NCBI RefSeq assembly: GCF_022458895.1
Contig: NZ_JAINFL010000012.1
Location: 124,001-188,000 of the forward strand
From: Roseihalotalea indica
GTDB taxonomy: Bacteria > Bacteroidota > Bacteroidia > Cytophagales > Cyclobacteriaceae
Length of the DNA: 64,000 nt
Direction: 5' to 3'
The position numbers and the translations under genes were made by a program. Shown here piece by piece: positions 7,349-17,500 of this stretch (positions are counted from its first letter, which is position 1; each line of letters opens with the position of its first letter). The notes below the pieces were generated by a model. It was given only the letters and a program-made list of their open reading frames with translations, searched no databases and was not told the DNA's origin.

Positions 7349-10300
7349 CAACTTTCTGGCTGTATGTTCACGGTGCGGCTCTTCCCGGCATAGTCATAAA
7401 TGGTGATGCTGGTCACCCTGGCCGGAAGCTTGATCTGCCGCGTTGACTGCGACAGGTAGGTGGAGCCATAATAGAACTCCTGCTTCCGGGTAGTACCATC
7501 GGCAAACGTGAGGGTTGCCCAGCTATCCAGCGGCTCTAAAGTAATAATGGTTGCCTCCTGAGTGGGCGGGCGGGAGTTAAATACCAGTAGGCTATCCTGG
7601 TTCTGGGTGACCAGGAAAATGCTTTCATCTTGCGATCCCCGTAACTCAGCCAGCGCCTTGGCATCGCCGGGTACATACCAACCGCTCTTTTGCATCGTTT
7701 CTGCCCGGAAGTTCCCTTTGCCGTCACCCCGTAGGTACAGTCCGTTGAGGGCATCGTAGCGGCCGGTGGCAATTTCGGTAGCGTAGCTATTGCCAACGGC
7801 CAGCACATCCAAGTGCCCATCCTGATCTACATCCTGACTAATCATGCCGAATAGGGGAGAAAGCTGAGCGGGGGTGGGTAGCGGATGAAGCGCAAAGGTG
7901 CCGTCGCCCCGGTTCTCCACGTAGCTACTCGCCATATGATTCGCCTCATAGTGAATAGCTCCCTGCATTTCCTGCTCCGAGAAGATATCGTGGATGGTAG
8001 CCACGCCGTACTTCCGGTAGGTAGGGAATTTCCGGCGGATAGGCAGAAACTGCGAAGTGAAGTCATCTTTAGAGTGTATTGGGAAGGGAGCCATATTACC
8101 CTGTTCATCTTTCTCGTACACTACCACTACGGGGTCCAGGCTGTTGTTGCCGTCAAAATCCTTCGCATATACGCTGACGGGCTGCTCGGGAGTAGCCCGG
8201 TAAATACTGTTCAGCCCCAGGTTGCCCGCCACATAATCAATGTCGCCATCCTGGTCAAAGTCGCCAGAGGTGAGGCTGTTCCACCAGCCCGTGGCCTCAG
8301 AAATGCCGGTGGCAGTCGTTACATCTTCAAATGCACCACCCGTATTGCGGAAAAAGGTGAGGGGCAGCCATTCGCCCACGACTAACAGGTCTACCCGGCC
8401 ATCATTATCAAAATCAGTCCACAGGGCATCGGTAACCATACCCAGAGAGTCTAGTACGGGTAACACCTCGGCGGTGGCATCGGTGAATCGGCCTTGATCA
8501 TTAGTAAGGATATAGCTGGCTGGGGGGGCCGGATAATTTCCCGGTACTACCTGCCCGCCCACAAACAGGTCTAAATCTCCATCCTGATCATAATCAGCCG
8601 CTTTCACGCAGGAGCCACTGGATAGTAATGTTGGCAATGCGGCTTCGTCCAGCGTGAACTGCCCTTGGCCATTATTGCGGTAAAGGCGGTCTTGTAGATT
8701 GGGGTCTTGTGCCGGGAACTCGTAACTGCCCCCTACGGCGTAGAGATCCAGGTCGCCATCGTTATCAGCATCAAACAAAAGCACACCCATTTCTTCTCTC
8801 AGACTATCCAGGTTAGTTATCGGGTTCGTATCCCGGAAGGTGCCTCCCGGCTGTTGCATGAAGAAATGCCCCGGTTTCCCGGCTGGTCCACCCACATAAA
8901 AGTCATCCAGCCCATCTCCATCTACATCGCCCACGGCCAGGCCCGGGCCACTCTGGGTGAACTTGTGAGGCAGCGTACGTTGTAGATTGAAATCAATCTT
9001 ATCTACCTCATCGTGATGAAAGTGCAGGCCGTACTTTGCGGCCGAAGCTTGCAACAGTGCGTTGCCAGAGGTAGTAGGCAGCTCCTGGTTGATGTCCTGG
9101 GTCTCAATAGGTTGCGCTTCCGTGTTCTTAAGGGTGATGGTCTGGTTGGCGGGTACATTCTCTAGCAACTGGCTTTTGCCGTCTGGCCATATCACCAGTA
9201 GTGAGTCTACCTGGGTAGAGGCGCCCAGTCCAAAATGAAGGCCGCTTTCCATCGTAGAGAGATACCCGCGATACAGGGCATTCTCAAACACCTGGGTTTT
9301 CCCTTGATCATAATGAATAAAGACTTTCGTGCCGACGCCCTGCCGGTTTTTAGCCGAGCCCTCGAGCTTCACACGCAGGAAATGATGAGCATCGTCGTTT
9401 CGGTCATATAGCTGGTTCTGATAGACAAAAGCACTATCGTTAATATTGTTAACAACCACGTCCAGGTCGCCATCATTGTCTAAGTCGGCATAGGCTGCCC
9501 CGTTGGAAAAAGAAGGGCGAAGCAGTCCCCAGTCTTCCGTCTTGTCAGCAAAGGTCAGGTCGCCATTGTTCTTGAAGGCATAATTTGAGATTTTGACGAT
9601 AGGGATGGAGTCCTGCAACTGCTTGAGGGATGCCACTCCCCCTCCCGCGTTGCTGCGAAAGTTGGCGAAGTCTCTATCGGTCACATCCTTCGGAAAGCCA
9701 TTGGTCACAATCAGGTCCTTTAGCCCATCGTTGTCAAAGTCAGCCATAAGGGGAGTCCAGCTCCAGTCGGTCTGGTACACCCCGGCCATCGGCCCAATTT
9801 CACTGAATACGGGGTGCCCCTCCGGGGTAAAGCCGTTGTTAAGTTGCAGGGTGTTGCGTACGTATTGGTACTGAAAGTTGTATCGTTTATTATGGATGTA
9901 GGTCATGTAGTTATTGGCACCCATCATCTGTTTCTTCCGGAGGTTGTTCTCGGGCAGCATATCCAGGGCCACGATGTCAACCAGGCCGTCGTTATTAAAA
10001 TCCACCACATCAGACCCCATCGCCGAGAAGCTCTGGTGTTTAAGGTAGTCAGCCACCCGGTTGGTGAAGGTGCCATCCTGATTGTTTATATACAGCAGGT
10101 CGTTGGTCAGATAATCATTGGTAATGTAGATATCCGGCCAGCCATCCAGGTTAATATCCGAAACCGTGATACCCAGCCCAAAACCCTCTACGGTAATACC
10201 GGCTTCCTGCGTAACGTTGGTAAAGTGACCGTCATCGTTGCGGTAAAACCGGTCGTTGTTGGGAGCGGAACCATCGGTAAGTTTCTCCCGGTAATTGGTT

Positions 10301-10914
10301 GGCACTTCCGTATCGATGACATTGGTGAGCAGGTAAAGATCCAGGTCACCGTCAAGGTCATAGTCAAAGAAGGCGGCCTGGGTGGTGTTCCCGGCGTCAT
10401 CAATGCCATATTCAGCCGCAGACTCGGTAAACACCGGGATGCCTTCCTCATTCAGGCCGTTGTTGATATACAGAAGGTTTCTTCGGTTGAGCGAGTCTTT
10501 CTCCAAGGTGGCCGATGCGTAAATATCCAGCCATCCATCTTCGTTGATGTCGACCAGGGCTACTCCTGAGCACCAGCGGTTTTCCCCCGCTACCTTGGCA
10601 ATAGTAGTAATATCTTCAAAGGTCATATCACCCTTATTCAGATAAAGGGCGTTAGAAACCTGGTTGCCGGTGAAGTAAATATCCTGAAGACCATCGTTAT
10701 TAAAATCGCCAATGCCTACTCCGCCGCCATTATAGATGTATTCTTCTTTTAAAATGTTCAGTGTATCGTCCTCGATGATACGATTGGAAAAGTGCACGTT
10801 TGACGCTTCGGGAGAGAGCAACTGGAAAAGGGGCGGGGGGGAAGACTGGCATGCTGCGAGGCATCCGGCCAGCCAGGTAATGAGTAAAATGCTATAGAAG
10901 TATATTGATTTCAT
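7348..10914 (-). CDS. CRTAC1-like VCBS/FG-GAP lipoprotein with ASPIC/UnbV domain
   Basis: The 1188-residue exported lipoprotein has Cys18 or Cys22 as candidate lipidation sites. It contains two sets of FG-GAP/VCBS repeats (for example DFNNDGLQDIYFTGNQ, DINEDGWLDIY, DYDLDGDLDLYLLTN, DVDGDGLDDFYVGG). Between them, at about 530-600, lies an ASPIC/UnbV module (GLHFGLGASTQVDSLLVIWPDG). These large proteins are frequent near SusC/SusD pairs in Cytophagales and are presumed to bind ligands or calcium at the cell surface; no enzymatic motif is evident. It is coupled to the haem-c gene downstream. The 246-bp gap upstream (10915-11160) holds a 6-bp inverted repeat, CCCGTT (10944) and AACGGG (10964), of unclear role. 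Confidence 0.88.
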   Translation of the reverse strand: MKSIYFYSILLITWLAGCLAACQSSPPPLFQLLSPEASNVHFSNRIIEDDTLNILKEEYIYNGGGVGIGDFNNDGLQDIYFTGNQVSNALYLNKGDMTFEDITTIAKVAGENRWCSGVALVDINEDGWLDIYASATLEKDSLNRRNLLYINNGLNEEGIPVFTESAAEYGIDDAGNTTQAAFFDYDLDGDLDLYLLTNVIDTEVPTNYREKLTDGSAPNNDRFYRNDDGHFTNVTQEAGITVEGFGLGITVSDINLDGWPDIYITNDYLTNDLLYINNQDGTFTNRVADYLKHQSFSAMGSDVVDFNNDGLVDIVALDMLPENNLRKKQMMGANNYMTYIHNKRYNFQYQYVRNTLQLNNGFTPEGHPVFSEIGPMAGVYQTDWSWTPLMADFDNDGLKDLIVTNGFPKDVTDRDFANFRSNAGGGVASLKQLQDSIPIVKISNYAFKNNGDLTFADKTEDWGLLRPSFSNGAAYADLDNDGDLDVVVNNINDSAFVYQNQLYDRNDDAHHFLRVKLEGSAKNRQGVGTKVFIHYDQGKTQVFENALYRGYLSTMESGLHFGLGASTQVDSLLVIWPDGKSQLLENVPANQTITLKNTEAQPIETQDINQELPTTSGNALLQASAAKYGLHFHHDEVDKIDFNLQRTLPHKFTQSGPGLAVGDVDGDGLDDFYVGGPAGKPGHFFMQQPGGTFRDTNPITNLDSLREEMGVLLFDADNDGDLDLYAVGGSYEFPAQDPNLQDRLYRNNGQGQFTLDEAALPTLLSSGSCVKAADYDQDGDLDLFVGGQVVPGNYPAPPASYILTNDQGRFTDATAEVLPVLDSLGMVTDALWTDFDNDGRVDLLVVGEWLPLTFFRNTGGAFEDVTTATGISEATGWWNSLTSGDFDQDGDIDYVAGNLGLNSIYRATPEQPVSVYAKDFDGNNSLDPVVVVYEKDEQGNMAPFPIHSKDDFTSQFLPIRRKFPTYRKYGVATIHDIFSEQEMQGAIHYEANHMASSYVENRGDGTFALHPLPTPAQLSPLFGMISQDVDQDGHLDVLAVGNSYATEIATGRYDALNGLYLRGDGKGNFRAETMQKSGWYVPGDAKALAELRGSQDESIFLVTQNQDSLLVFNSRPPTQEATIITLEPLDSWATLTFADGTTRKQEFYYGSTYLSQSTRQIKLPARVTSITIYDYAGKSRTVNIQPES

Positions 10915-11160
10915 GGGGTTGTCAAGAATTTATCATACTTACTCCCGTTAGGTCTGGTGTGCCAACGGGATGAGGGTTATAGATTGTACGAAGAGGATTG
11001 CTTGTTTAAAGGCTGGTTGGTTGAAGGTGTGGGGTGCGGGCTAATCATACAAGTTGAATCTATCTTTAATTTAACGAAGTTAACGAACAATCAGGGGTTG
11101 TAAAAAGGAAGTACGGGTATTTTCAGGTCTGATAGATGGCCTTTGGTACTACTTTGAGCT

Positions 11161-11847
11161 TTATTGTGAGTTGGTTAGCTGGCTACAATACGTTATCATC
11201 TCGGTGAGAGCCTCTGGCTGGTCAAAGCGGATGTGGTGTTCTTGAATATAATTTCTGATACTGGTTTTATGCTCGGGGAAGATTCTGTAAAAGGTCGTGC
11301 GCTGGGCCGGATGAAAACGTTTGTTCTTATCCATAATGAAATAGACGTTCTTCTTACTCAGTTTGAGGTTTCTCGTGCGCTGATCGGCGGTAGACTGAGA
11401 GTTTTGTTTCTTGGAAACCGGGTCAGCTAACAATATACTACTTCTACCATCTTCTGTGACTTCAATAAGCTGATGTACCGCTAATGTTAGCAATGGAACC
11501 TCCGCAAGCACTTCCAGATACCCGATGGTGGGCCGGTAATAGAATTGCTGCTCCCCGATTTTTATCAGATCAAGGGCTTTTTCCTGGGCAATAGACAGCG
11601 TATCACCTACGGGGTTAATAAACTGCATTTCCTGATTAAGGAGATTGTAATTCAACGTTGCCGAGCTGGTAGCGCCACTAACAAAATGTACCTTCCCGGG
11701 GCGAAACCCGCTGTATCGGTACTGCTCACCTTCTGGCACTAAGTGCATAACATCTTTTCCGAAAGGGGCCTTTAGCAGCTTAGTATTCTGGGCTTGCGCA
11801 AGGCTACCTGCTAACCAAGGGATTAGTGCTACATATTTCCATTTCAT
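11161..11847 (-). CDS. Secreted protein of unknown function
   Basis: The 228-residue protein starts at an ATG at 11847, giving a clean signal peptide (MKWKYVALIPWLAGSLAQAQ). An upstream in-frame ATG at 11892 lies inside the SusD terminator hairpin and is unlikely. The mature part is beta-rich in its first half (PGKVHFVSGATSSATLNYNL, EQQFYYRPTIGYLEV) and basic and helical in its second half (about 150-228). I do not recognise a characterised domain; similar short secreted orphans are common in Cytophagales. It lies between the SusCD unit and the CRTAC1 gene on the same strand, but the intervening terminator suggests a separate transcript or reduced read-through. Confidence 0.7.
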   Translation of the reverse strand: MKWKYVALIPWLAGSLAQAQNTKLLKAPFGKDVMHLVPEGEQYRYSGFRPGKVHFVSGATSSATLNYNLLNQEMQFINPVGDTLSIAQEKALDLIKIGEQQFYYRPTIGYLEVLAEVPLLTLAVHQLIEVTEDGRSSILLADPVSKKQNSQSTADQRTRNLKLSKKNVYFIMDKNKRFHPAQRTTFYRIFPEHKTSIRNYIQEHHIRFDQPEALTEMITYCSQLTNSQ

Positions 11848-11872
11848 AAGCAGTGTTATAACAAGTGCTTGG

Positions 11873-11907
11873 AAAAAAAATAGGCCAGACATGCTGCCTG
11901 GCCTATT
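11873..11907 (-). terminator. Rho-independent terminator of the SusC-SusD unit
   Basis: On the minus strand, a 10-bp stem AATAGGCCAG/CTGGCCTATT (11907-11898 with 11888-11879) and a 9-nt loop are followed by a run of eight T (11880-11873). It starts 25 nt after the SusD stop codon. Confidence 0.9.
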
Positions 11908-11931
11908 CCAATCGAGAATTCTAGCTGTTGT

Positions 11932-13698
11932 TTAGTATCCAGGGTTTTGGACTAACACGCTGGTTTGTCCATCAGAACCTTCTGCCTGCTGCAAGTCAAT
12001 TTGCGTTTGCGGGATAGGGAGGTACTCATCTTGATTAGAAGTAAAGTTAGCTCCTCCTAAGTTGGTCAGTAATCGGCTACCTTCATAGTCCAGGTAGGCG
12101 TTTACTACCGGGTCGGCAGTGCCCCAGCGAACTAGGTCATAGAAGCGTTGTCCTTCTAAAGCCAGCTCCAGCTTACGCTCGAAACGTACGGCCTGGCGAG
12201 CTGCGTCAGCGTTACCCCAGGGAGAGTCATAAGTACTAATTACATAGTTAGCTGCCGGAGCCCCAGTATCAGGATCCATAACAACGCTGTTTCCGGCTCT
12301 TTCTCTAACCATGTTTACATATTCTCGGGCTTTTTCCAGGCTTCCGGCTTCAATCTCAGCCTCGGCGGCCATTAGCAGTACATCTGAGTACCGCATAATC
12401 ATAAAGTTGATAGAATGGTAACCGGGAGTCCAGGAGCTTCCATCTTGGTAAGTGCCTTTGTCTGCCTGGTAGTAAGAATATTTCTTCTGTGTAAATGGTC
12501 CGGCAAACCCTTGGTCACGAATCCAGTCATCGCCTGGGTGCTTTTGCCAATCCAGGAACATGATACCACGACGGCCAATGCTATGATCTAAACGAGGATC
12601 CAGCGGGCCAGCATCTGGGGTGAAAGCCTGAGTAGATAATAAGCCGTAATCATCTTTTACTGCATTGGACGAACTGTTGTAAGAACCATCCAGCAAAGGT
12701 AGTCCGGCAGCATTAGTGCGATAAGAGTTAACCAGTTCAAAGCTAGGCTGGAAGAATCCGCAGCACTCACCCGGACCGGAAGGACCGGTATTGTACGGGT
12801 AGTTCATCGCAATCTCATGGTTTGTATTGTTAATGTCACCTGTATTTGCTGCCGCCTGGAATGCAAAAACAGTTTCCATATGGTTCTCATTAGGTCCTTT
12901 GAATACATCTTCAAAGTTCTCTACCAAACCGTATTTCAGGTCGTTCGATGTACGTCCATTGGCGATGATATCATCATACAATACTTTTGCTTCGGAAAAT
13001 TTATCCTGATACATGTAGGTGCGAGCCAGGAAAGCAGCAGCTGCCCATTTGTTAGCCCGTCCAACTTCGCTTTGTGTTTCTGGCAGGTTATCCATTGCGT
13101 ACTGGAAATCAGCTTCAATATTGGGCCAGATTTCTACGGTATTGGGCACCAAAGCAGCCTCTTCGCTGGTCATGGTTTCGTCAATCCAAGGCACATTCAA
13201 GAAGGTTCTTCTTAATTCAAAGTAGTATAAGCCTCTCAGAAAACGTCCTTCCGCAGCCAGAGGTGCCTTCTGCTCATCGGTATAGCCTTCAAACAGAGCG
13301 AGGTTGCTTAAATAAATGTTGGCTCTGGAAATACCTTCGTAGCTACCATTCCACTTGTTAATATGAAGAGGATCGGTTGGGGTTTGCTCGAAGCGAGCGT
13401 ACGGAGTAATGGTGTTAAAGTCACCGGCATCAGAGCCTTTATTGGCATCACCACCTCGGATACTTCCCCACAGCCAGTTAGCTTGTCCGCTAAACCAACC
13501 CAGGTCGGTATCTCCATTCAGCGCCGCATACACTCCAATTAATAGGCCGTTAAGCCCGTCTTCTGAAAGCAATTGAGGTTCACCAACCTGCCCGGTGACG
13601 GGTACGTCTAGAAACTCATTTTCATTACAAGCGATAGCTACACTCAGTATGCTAAAGACTGTAAGATAGGTAAGTTTTTTTCTAAGTATATTTTTCAT
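11932..13698 (-). CDS. SusD/RagB-family outer-membrane lipoprotein
   Basis: The 588-residue lipoprotein has a signal peptide and lipobox ending at Cys24 (SVAIAC). The SusD-like TPR scaffold is seen in segments such as PLAAEGRFLRGLYYFELRR, RANKWAAAAFLARTYMYQ, NFMIMRYSDVLLMAAEAEIE and FERKLELALEGQRFYDLVRWG. In this family the protein caps a SusC transporter and delivers glycans or peptides. It follows susC by 23 bp in the same operon and is ended by a strong terminator. Full length for the family. Substrate cannot be told from sequence, as no polysaccharide-degrading enzyme is encoded right beside it. Confidence 0.97.
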   Translation of the reverse strand: MKNILRKKLTYLTVFSILSVAIACNENEFLDVPVTGQVGEPQLLSEDGLNGLLIGVYAALNGDTDLGWFSGQANWLWGSIRGGDANKGSDAGDFNTITPYARFEQTPTDPLHINKWNGSYEGISRANIYLSNLALFEGYTDEQKAPLAAEGRFLRGLYYFELRRTFLNVPWIDETMTSEEAALVPNTVEIWPNIEADFQYAMDNLPETQSEVGRANKWAAAAFLARTYMYQDKFSEAKVLYDDIIANGRTSNDLKYGLVENFEDVFKGPNENHMETVFAFQAAANTGDINNTNHEIAMNYPYNTGPSGPGECCGFFQPSFELVNSYRTNAAGLPLLDGSYNSSSNAVKDDYGLLSTQAFTPDAGPLDPRLDHSIGRRGIMFLDWQKHPGDDWIRDQGFAGPFTQKKYSYYQADKGTYQDGSSWTPGYHSINFMIMRYSDVLLMAAEAEIEAGSLEKAREYVNMVRERAGNSVVMDPDTGAPAANYVISTYDSPWGNADAARQAVRFERKLELALEGQRFYDLVRWGTADPVVNAYLDYEGSRLLTNLGGANFTSNQDEYLPIPQTQIDLQQAEGSDGQTSVLVQNPGY

Positions 13699-13721
13699 AT
13701 GTATAGCCTTTTAATGCGTTC

Positions 13722-16700
13722 TTAAAAACCTAAGTTAACCCCAATATTAAATCCACGAGGAACCGGAGGGTTTCCGACATCAATACCGAAAGAGGTATCA
13801 GCCGCACCACCTACACCTGGGTCTAGGCCAGAATAATTTGAAATCGTGAACAGGTTAGTAGCCTGAACGTACACTCGCAGGCGCTCAATACCAATGGGCT
13901 CTAGCATAGAAGTAGGGAATTTATAGGCCAGCTGCAGGTTGGTCAGACGGGCGTAATTTCCATTTTCTACGTAGTATGAGTTTGACTGAGTGTTGGTACT
14001 GAAGTTAGAAACGTTTTCGTAAATCGGTACGGTGTTACCACCATTGCCACCTAGCTCTTCAGGTATAAATGAGTCTTTTACATTCACACCTTTAGCAGCT
14101 CCGGTAAATGAAGGATAGAAGTCAGTAAACCATTTGGCAAAATGGTAGTTTTCAAATCCGGTCATAATGAGCAGGAAGGTTTCCATCTCAAAGTTACGGT
14201 AAGTCAGTTTCAAGTTCAGACCTCCGGTGAAGTTAGGTACCGGATCACCCAGATAGGTACGGTCATCAGGAGTGATTTCTCCATCACCATTAGTATCTTC
14301 AAATCTAAATCGGCCGACCCCACCAGCAGGGTTATCATCGGTGGCATCTTCAGTTTTAGTTACGCCATTTTGAGTAGGTGCCTGGTCAATCTCTTCCTGA
14401 CTTTGGAACAGACCTGCTACTTTGTATCCGAAAAATGCCGACATAGGTCGACCCGGTTGGTTACGAACTACGTTACCAAAACGAGTGCCTCCGCCTTCAA
14501 AGAATGGCACACCAGGAGCAATGTCAACGATCTCGTTTCTTAGGAACGCAGCATTCGCTGTGATTTCCATGTTTAGTCCAGGAAGAGGTTCTGATCGAGT
14601 GATGACCTGAATATCTATCCCTTCATTTCGCATATCTGCAATATTTACGGCAGGCGCGGCGGCTTGTGGTCCGGATACTGCTGGTAGAGGTAGTTGATAT
14701 AATAGGTCTTTAGTGTCTTTTCGCCATACATCAAATACAACGTCCAGGTTTCCTCCAAGTAATGAGGCATCAAATCCGATGTTAGAGGTTATGGCAGTTT
14801 CCCACTTAGCTGCGGGGTTTCCTATTCTGCTTCGGAAAAATCCTTCGGCTACACTACCATTAGAACCGCTGATATCGTAGAAAGAACGAGCTAATCCAGC
14901 AGAAAACAGGCTATACTGATTGTTAGGGTCTACGTTGTTAGAGTTACCCATTTGACCGTATCCACCACGAATTTTCAAGTCATCAACGAAGGTTGTTCCC
15001 GCCATGAAGTTCTCTTCAGAGATTCTCCAGGCTACGGATGCAGCCGGGAAGATACCAAAGCGGTTCTCAGTACCAAAACGAGAAGAACCATCCCGGCGAA
15101 CAACACCATTGATGATATACTTGTCATCAAAAATGTATTTAGCACTACCAAAATAGGAGTAAAACTTCACACCACGGAAGTAATTGCTACTGGCAAGCCG
15201 GTTACTGGTGTTGGTAAGGGTAATATAGTTAGGATCAGAGAAAGACGGGTTTTGTCCTGTCCCTGAAATATTACGACCAGAACCAGTATTCAGGGCTTCT
15301 ACGCCTCCTAAAAAGCTTAGTGAATGGCGGCCAAAGTCAACTTCATAACGTAAGGTGTTAGTGAATGTCCAGTTCAGGTAAGCGCCTGCGCTCTCAGAGT
15401 AATTAAAGGTAGAGTTGTTTTCTGAGTTCTCGTACTGAGGCAGGCCGTAAGAGTTGCCATAAAAGTTTTCGTATCCTCCTCCAATGCTACTTCTGAATGT
15501 TAGGTTATCCAGGAAGTCTATTTCAGCGTAAATATTACCGAACCCGAAAATGCTGTATCCTGTGTTGTTAGCGGCCCGTTGGCGGTTAGCTACCGGGTTT
15601 CGAGGGTTGTTAAAACCGGTTGCAGCAGTACCCGCGTATCCACCATACTCATCATATATTGGGATGATAGCAGGCATACGATACGAAAGGTTGATATCAT
15701 TCTCTTCACCCGCAGCACCACGTCCACCAGCTCCACCGGTTAGGCCTAATACTGAGTAGTAGGTGGTTTGAAGGTTCTCACCAATACGAATGCGGTCCGT
15801 TACATCATGCTCAGAGTTTACCCGAAGAGAATAACGCTTAAACTGTTGGTTTAGCAGGTTACCTTCCTGATCCTGAAAGCCCAGGCTTATATAGTACGCG
15901 CTGCGATCATTGCCACCGGAAAAGCCCAGGGTGTGTCGGTTAAGTAAGGCTGGACGGGTAATAGCATCCCACCAATCAGTGCCAGCTTTGTTGGCCCGCA
16001 CTACCTGATAAATAGTACCTGCTGAAGGGTCAATGTTATAATTAGCCCGTTCTGCTTCCAGGTCAACACTTCCGATGACCCCAGATGCACCCCCTACGTT
16101 AATGTAATCGGGTAATATGGGTTGAGGACCCGTACCAAACTGAGGGTGATCATATACCGGGTTGGTATTTAACTGCCAGGCGGTATTACGGAATGCCTGC
16201 CAGGTCCAGTCGGCTTCTTCCTGAGGAGTGAGTTTCTGCTGGCCTTCACCTGGAAAGGTAAGTCCGGTTACACCATCGTAACTTACATGGAAGCTGCCGT
16301 CTTTTGCTCCTTTTTTAGTAGTAATTACGATAACGCCGTTGGCAGCGCGGGCACCGTAGATAGAAGCAGACGCTGCATCTTTCAATACAGTAGTAGATTC
16401 TACGTCATCGGGTTGTACGAAGTTGGTAGTACCTACGGGTACACCATCTACAACATACAGAGGATCGTTACCGCCAAAAGAGCCAAAACCTCGTACCCGT
16501 ACAATACTGGAGGTACCTGGCTGGCCGTTGGTAATAACGGTAACCCCGGAAACCCGGCCTTGTAGCTGTTGCTCAACGTTACCGGAAGGCACCGCCTGAA
16601 GCTGCTCGGCTTCTACAGTACTTACCGCACCGGTAACATCTTTTCGCTCTTCAGTAGAGTAACCGGTTACTACAATTTCAGCCAGTGATTGGATGTCGGG

Positions 16701-17000
16701 AGCCATCGCCAGATCAATAGTGCTTTGGTTGCCTACGGTTACCTCTTCGCTGGTGTACCCGATAGAGGTGAAGACTAAAACGGTTTCATTGCTGGGTACA
16801 TTAATTCGGTACTCCCCGTTCATGTCGGTCACCGTACCCTGGGTGCTCCCTTTAATCAGGATGTTTACTCCTGGAAGGGTTTCATTGTTCTCAACATCAG
16901 TGACCGTACCAGTCACGGTTTTGTCCTGGGCATACCCCACACTTCCTATTAGGAGGCTGAGGAGTAGCAGGCACAATTTAACATGCGTAGAAATTCTCAT
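13722..17000 (-). CDS. SusC/RagA-family TonB-linked outer-membrane transporter
   Basis: The 1092-residue protein has a signal peptide (cleavage near GYAQ, residue 25). A carboxypeptidase-regulatory-like domain follows (about 28-110, VTGTVTDVENNETLPGVNILIKG), then a plug (about 115-235) with the SusC signature EIVVTGYSTEERKDVTGAVSTV and GSFGGNDPLYVVDGVPVG. A 22-strand barrel runs to the terminal GFNIGVNLGF. It imports a SusD-captured ligand using TonB energy. It is first in the susC-susD unit. No anti-sigma/ECF pair or hybrid two-component system is adjacent. Length and domain order are normal for the family. Confidence 0.97.
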   Translation of the reverse strand: MRISTHVKLCLLLLSLLIGSVGYAQDKTVTGTVTDVENNETLPGVNILIKGSTQGTVTDMNGEYRINVPSNETVLVFTSIGYTSEEVTVGNQSTIDLAMAPDIQSLAEIVVTGYSTEERKDVTGAVSTVEAEQLQAVPSGNVEQQLQGRVSGVTVITNGQPGTSSIVRVRGFGSFGGNDPLYVVDGVPVGTTNFVQPDDVESTTVLKDAASASIYGARAANGVIVITTKKGAKDGSFHVSYDGVTGLTFPGEGQQKLTPQEEADWTWQAFRNTAWQLNTNPVYDHPQFGTGPQPILPDYINVGGASGVIGSVDLEAERANYNIDPSAGTIYQVVRANKAGTDWWDAITRPALLNRHTLGFSGGNDRSAYYISLGFQDQEGNLLNQQFKRYSLRVNSEHDVTDRIRIGENLQTTYYSVLGLTGGAGGRGAAGEENDINLSYRMPAIIPIYDEYGGYAGTAATGFNNPRNPVANRQRAANNTGYSIFGFGNIYAEIDFLDNLTFRSSIGGGYENFYGNSYGLPQYENSENNSTFNYSESAGAYLNWTFTNTLRYEVDFGRHSLSFLGGVEALNTGSGRNISGTGQNPSFSDPNYITLTNTSNRLASSNYFRGVKFYSYFGSAKYIFDDKYIINGVVRRDGSSRFGTENRFGIFPAASVAWRISEENFMAGTTFVDDLKIRGGYGQMGNSNNVDPNNQYSLFSAGLARSFYDISGSNGSVAEGFFRSRIGNPAAKWETAITSNIGFDASLLGGNLDVVFDVWRKDTKDLLYQLPLPAVSGPQAAAPAVNIADMRNEGIDIQVITRSEPLPGLNMEITANAAFLRNEIVDIAPGVPFFEGGGTRFGNVVRNQPGRPMSAFFGYKVAGLFQSQEEIDQAPTQNGVTKTEDATDDNPAGGVGRFRFEDTNGDGEITPDDRTYLGDPVPNFTGGLNLKLTYRNFEMETFLLIMTGFENYHFAKWFTDFYPSFTGAAKGVNVKDSFIPEELGGNGGNTVPIYENVSNFSTNTQSNSYYVENGNYARLTNLQLAYKFPTSMLEPIGIERLRVYVQATNLFTISNYSGLDPGVGGAADTSFGIDVGNPPVPRGFNIGVNLGF

Positions 17001-17371
17001 ACTTGCTAGGTTTACGTTAAAGTTTGATTGAAAAAAGTCTTGAGTACTTCACCGCTATAAATAGGCTTTTGATTTAATAATTCGGTGAAGAGAGATAAGG
17101 ATATAGTAAAATTACGTCATATTATAAATGATTTTATATTTTCAGTACTAAATATAAGGCTAGTTTTGATATTTTCTCTTAAATGACAGCGTAATTAACA
17201 AATTATTTTGATCATTTTCAATAAATGGTACTATAGCAAGACTATTATAATATAGGATGTGTCTAAGAACGGACATCTGAAAAATGAAGCGATGTTTAAT
17301 ACCTTTAACGAGGTAGAAGCATTGGTGTATTGGAAGGTATTTTGGGTGAAGAGTCTTTGTGACTAAAATGC
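17001..17371. other. AT-rich region upstream of susC
   Basis: This gap lies between susC and the MFS terminator and is markedly AT-rich. It should hold the susC promoter and leader. I could not find a TAnnTTTG/TTTG pair with acceptable spacing, and possible frames in it look non-coding. Confidence 0.4.
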
Positions 17372-17397
17372 AAAAAGGCAACCCGAAGGCTGCCTTT
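17372..17397 (-). terminator. UUCG-tetraloop terminator after the MFS gene
   Basis: Minus-strand transcript: AAAGGCAGCC (17397-17388), loop TTCG (17387-17384), GGTTGCCTTT (17383-17374), then more T. The stem is 10 bp with one G-U pair and a very stable UUCG loop. It lies about 105 nt after the stop of the MFS gene. Confidence 0.9.
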
Positions 17398-17500
17398 AAC
17401 TTTTTACTAATATTCTTGATGGTTAATACCTTACAAATAGGATACTATTTCATTATTTGTTGCGCGTTAACTATCAAGAAATTAATGATATTTTCTATTA

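Noticed and set aside
9814..10569. 251-aa plus-strand frame opposite the CRTAC1-like gene
   Set aside because: The opposite strand is a clear FG-GAP protein with regular DxDxDG repeats. The long antisense frame, rich in Val/Ile repeats, is a by-product of those codons.
12817..13215. 132-aa plus-strand frame opposite susD
   Set aside because: It lies wholly within a well-supported SusD gene and resembles no family.
17160..17381. 73-aa minus-strand open frame
   Set aside because: It overlaps the MFS terminator, is AT-rich, and shows no signal, domain or start context. It is probably chance.
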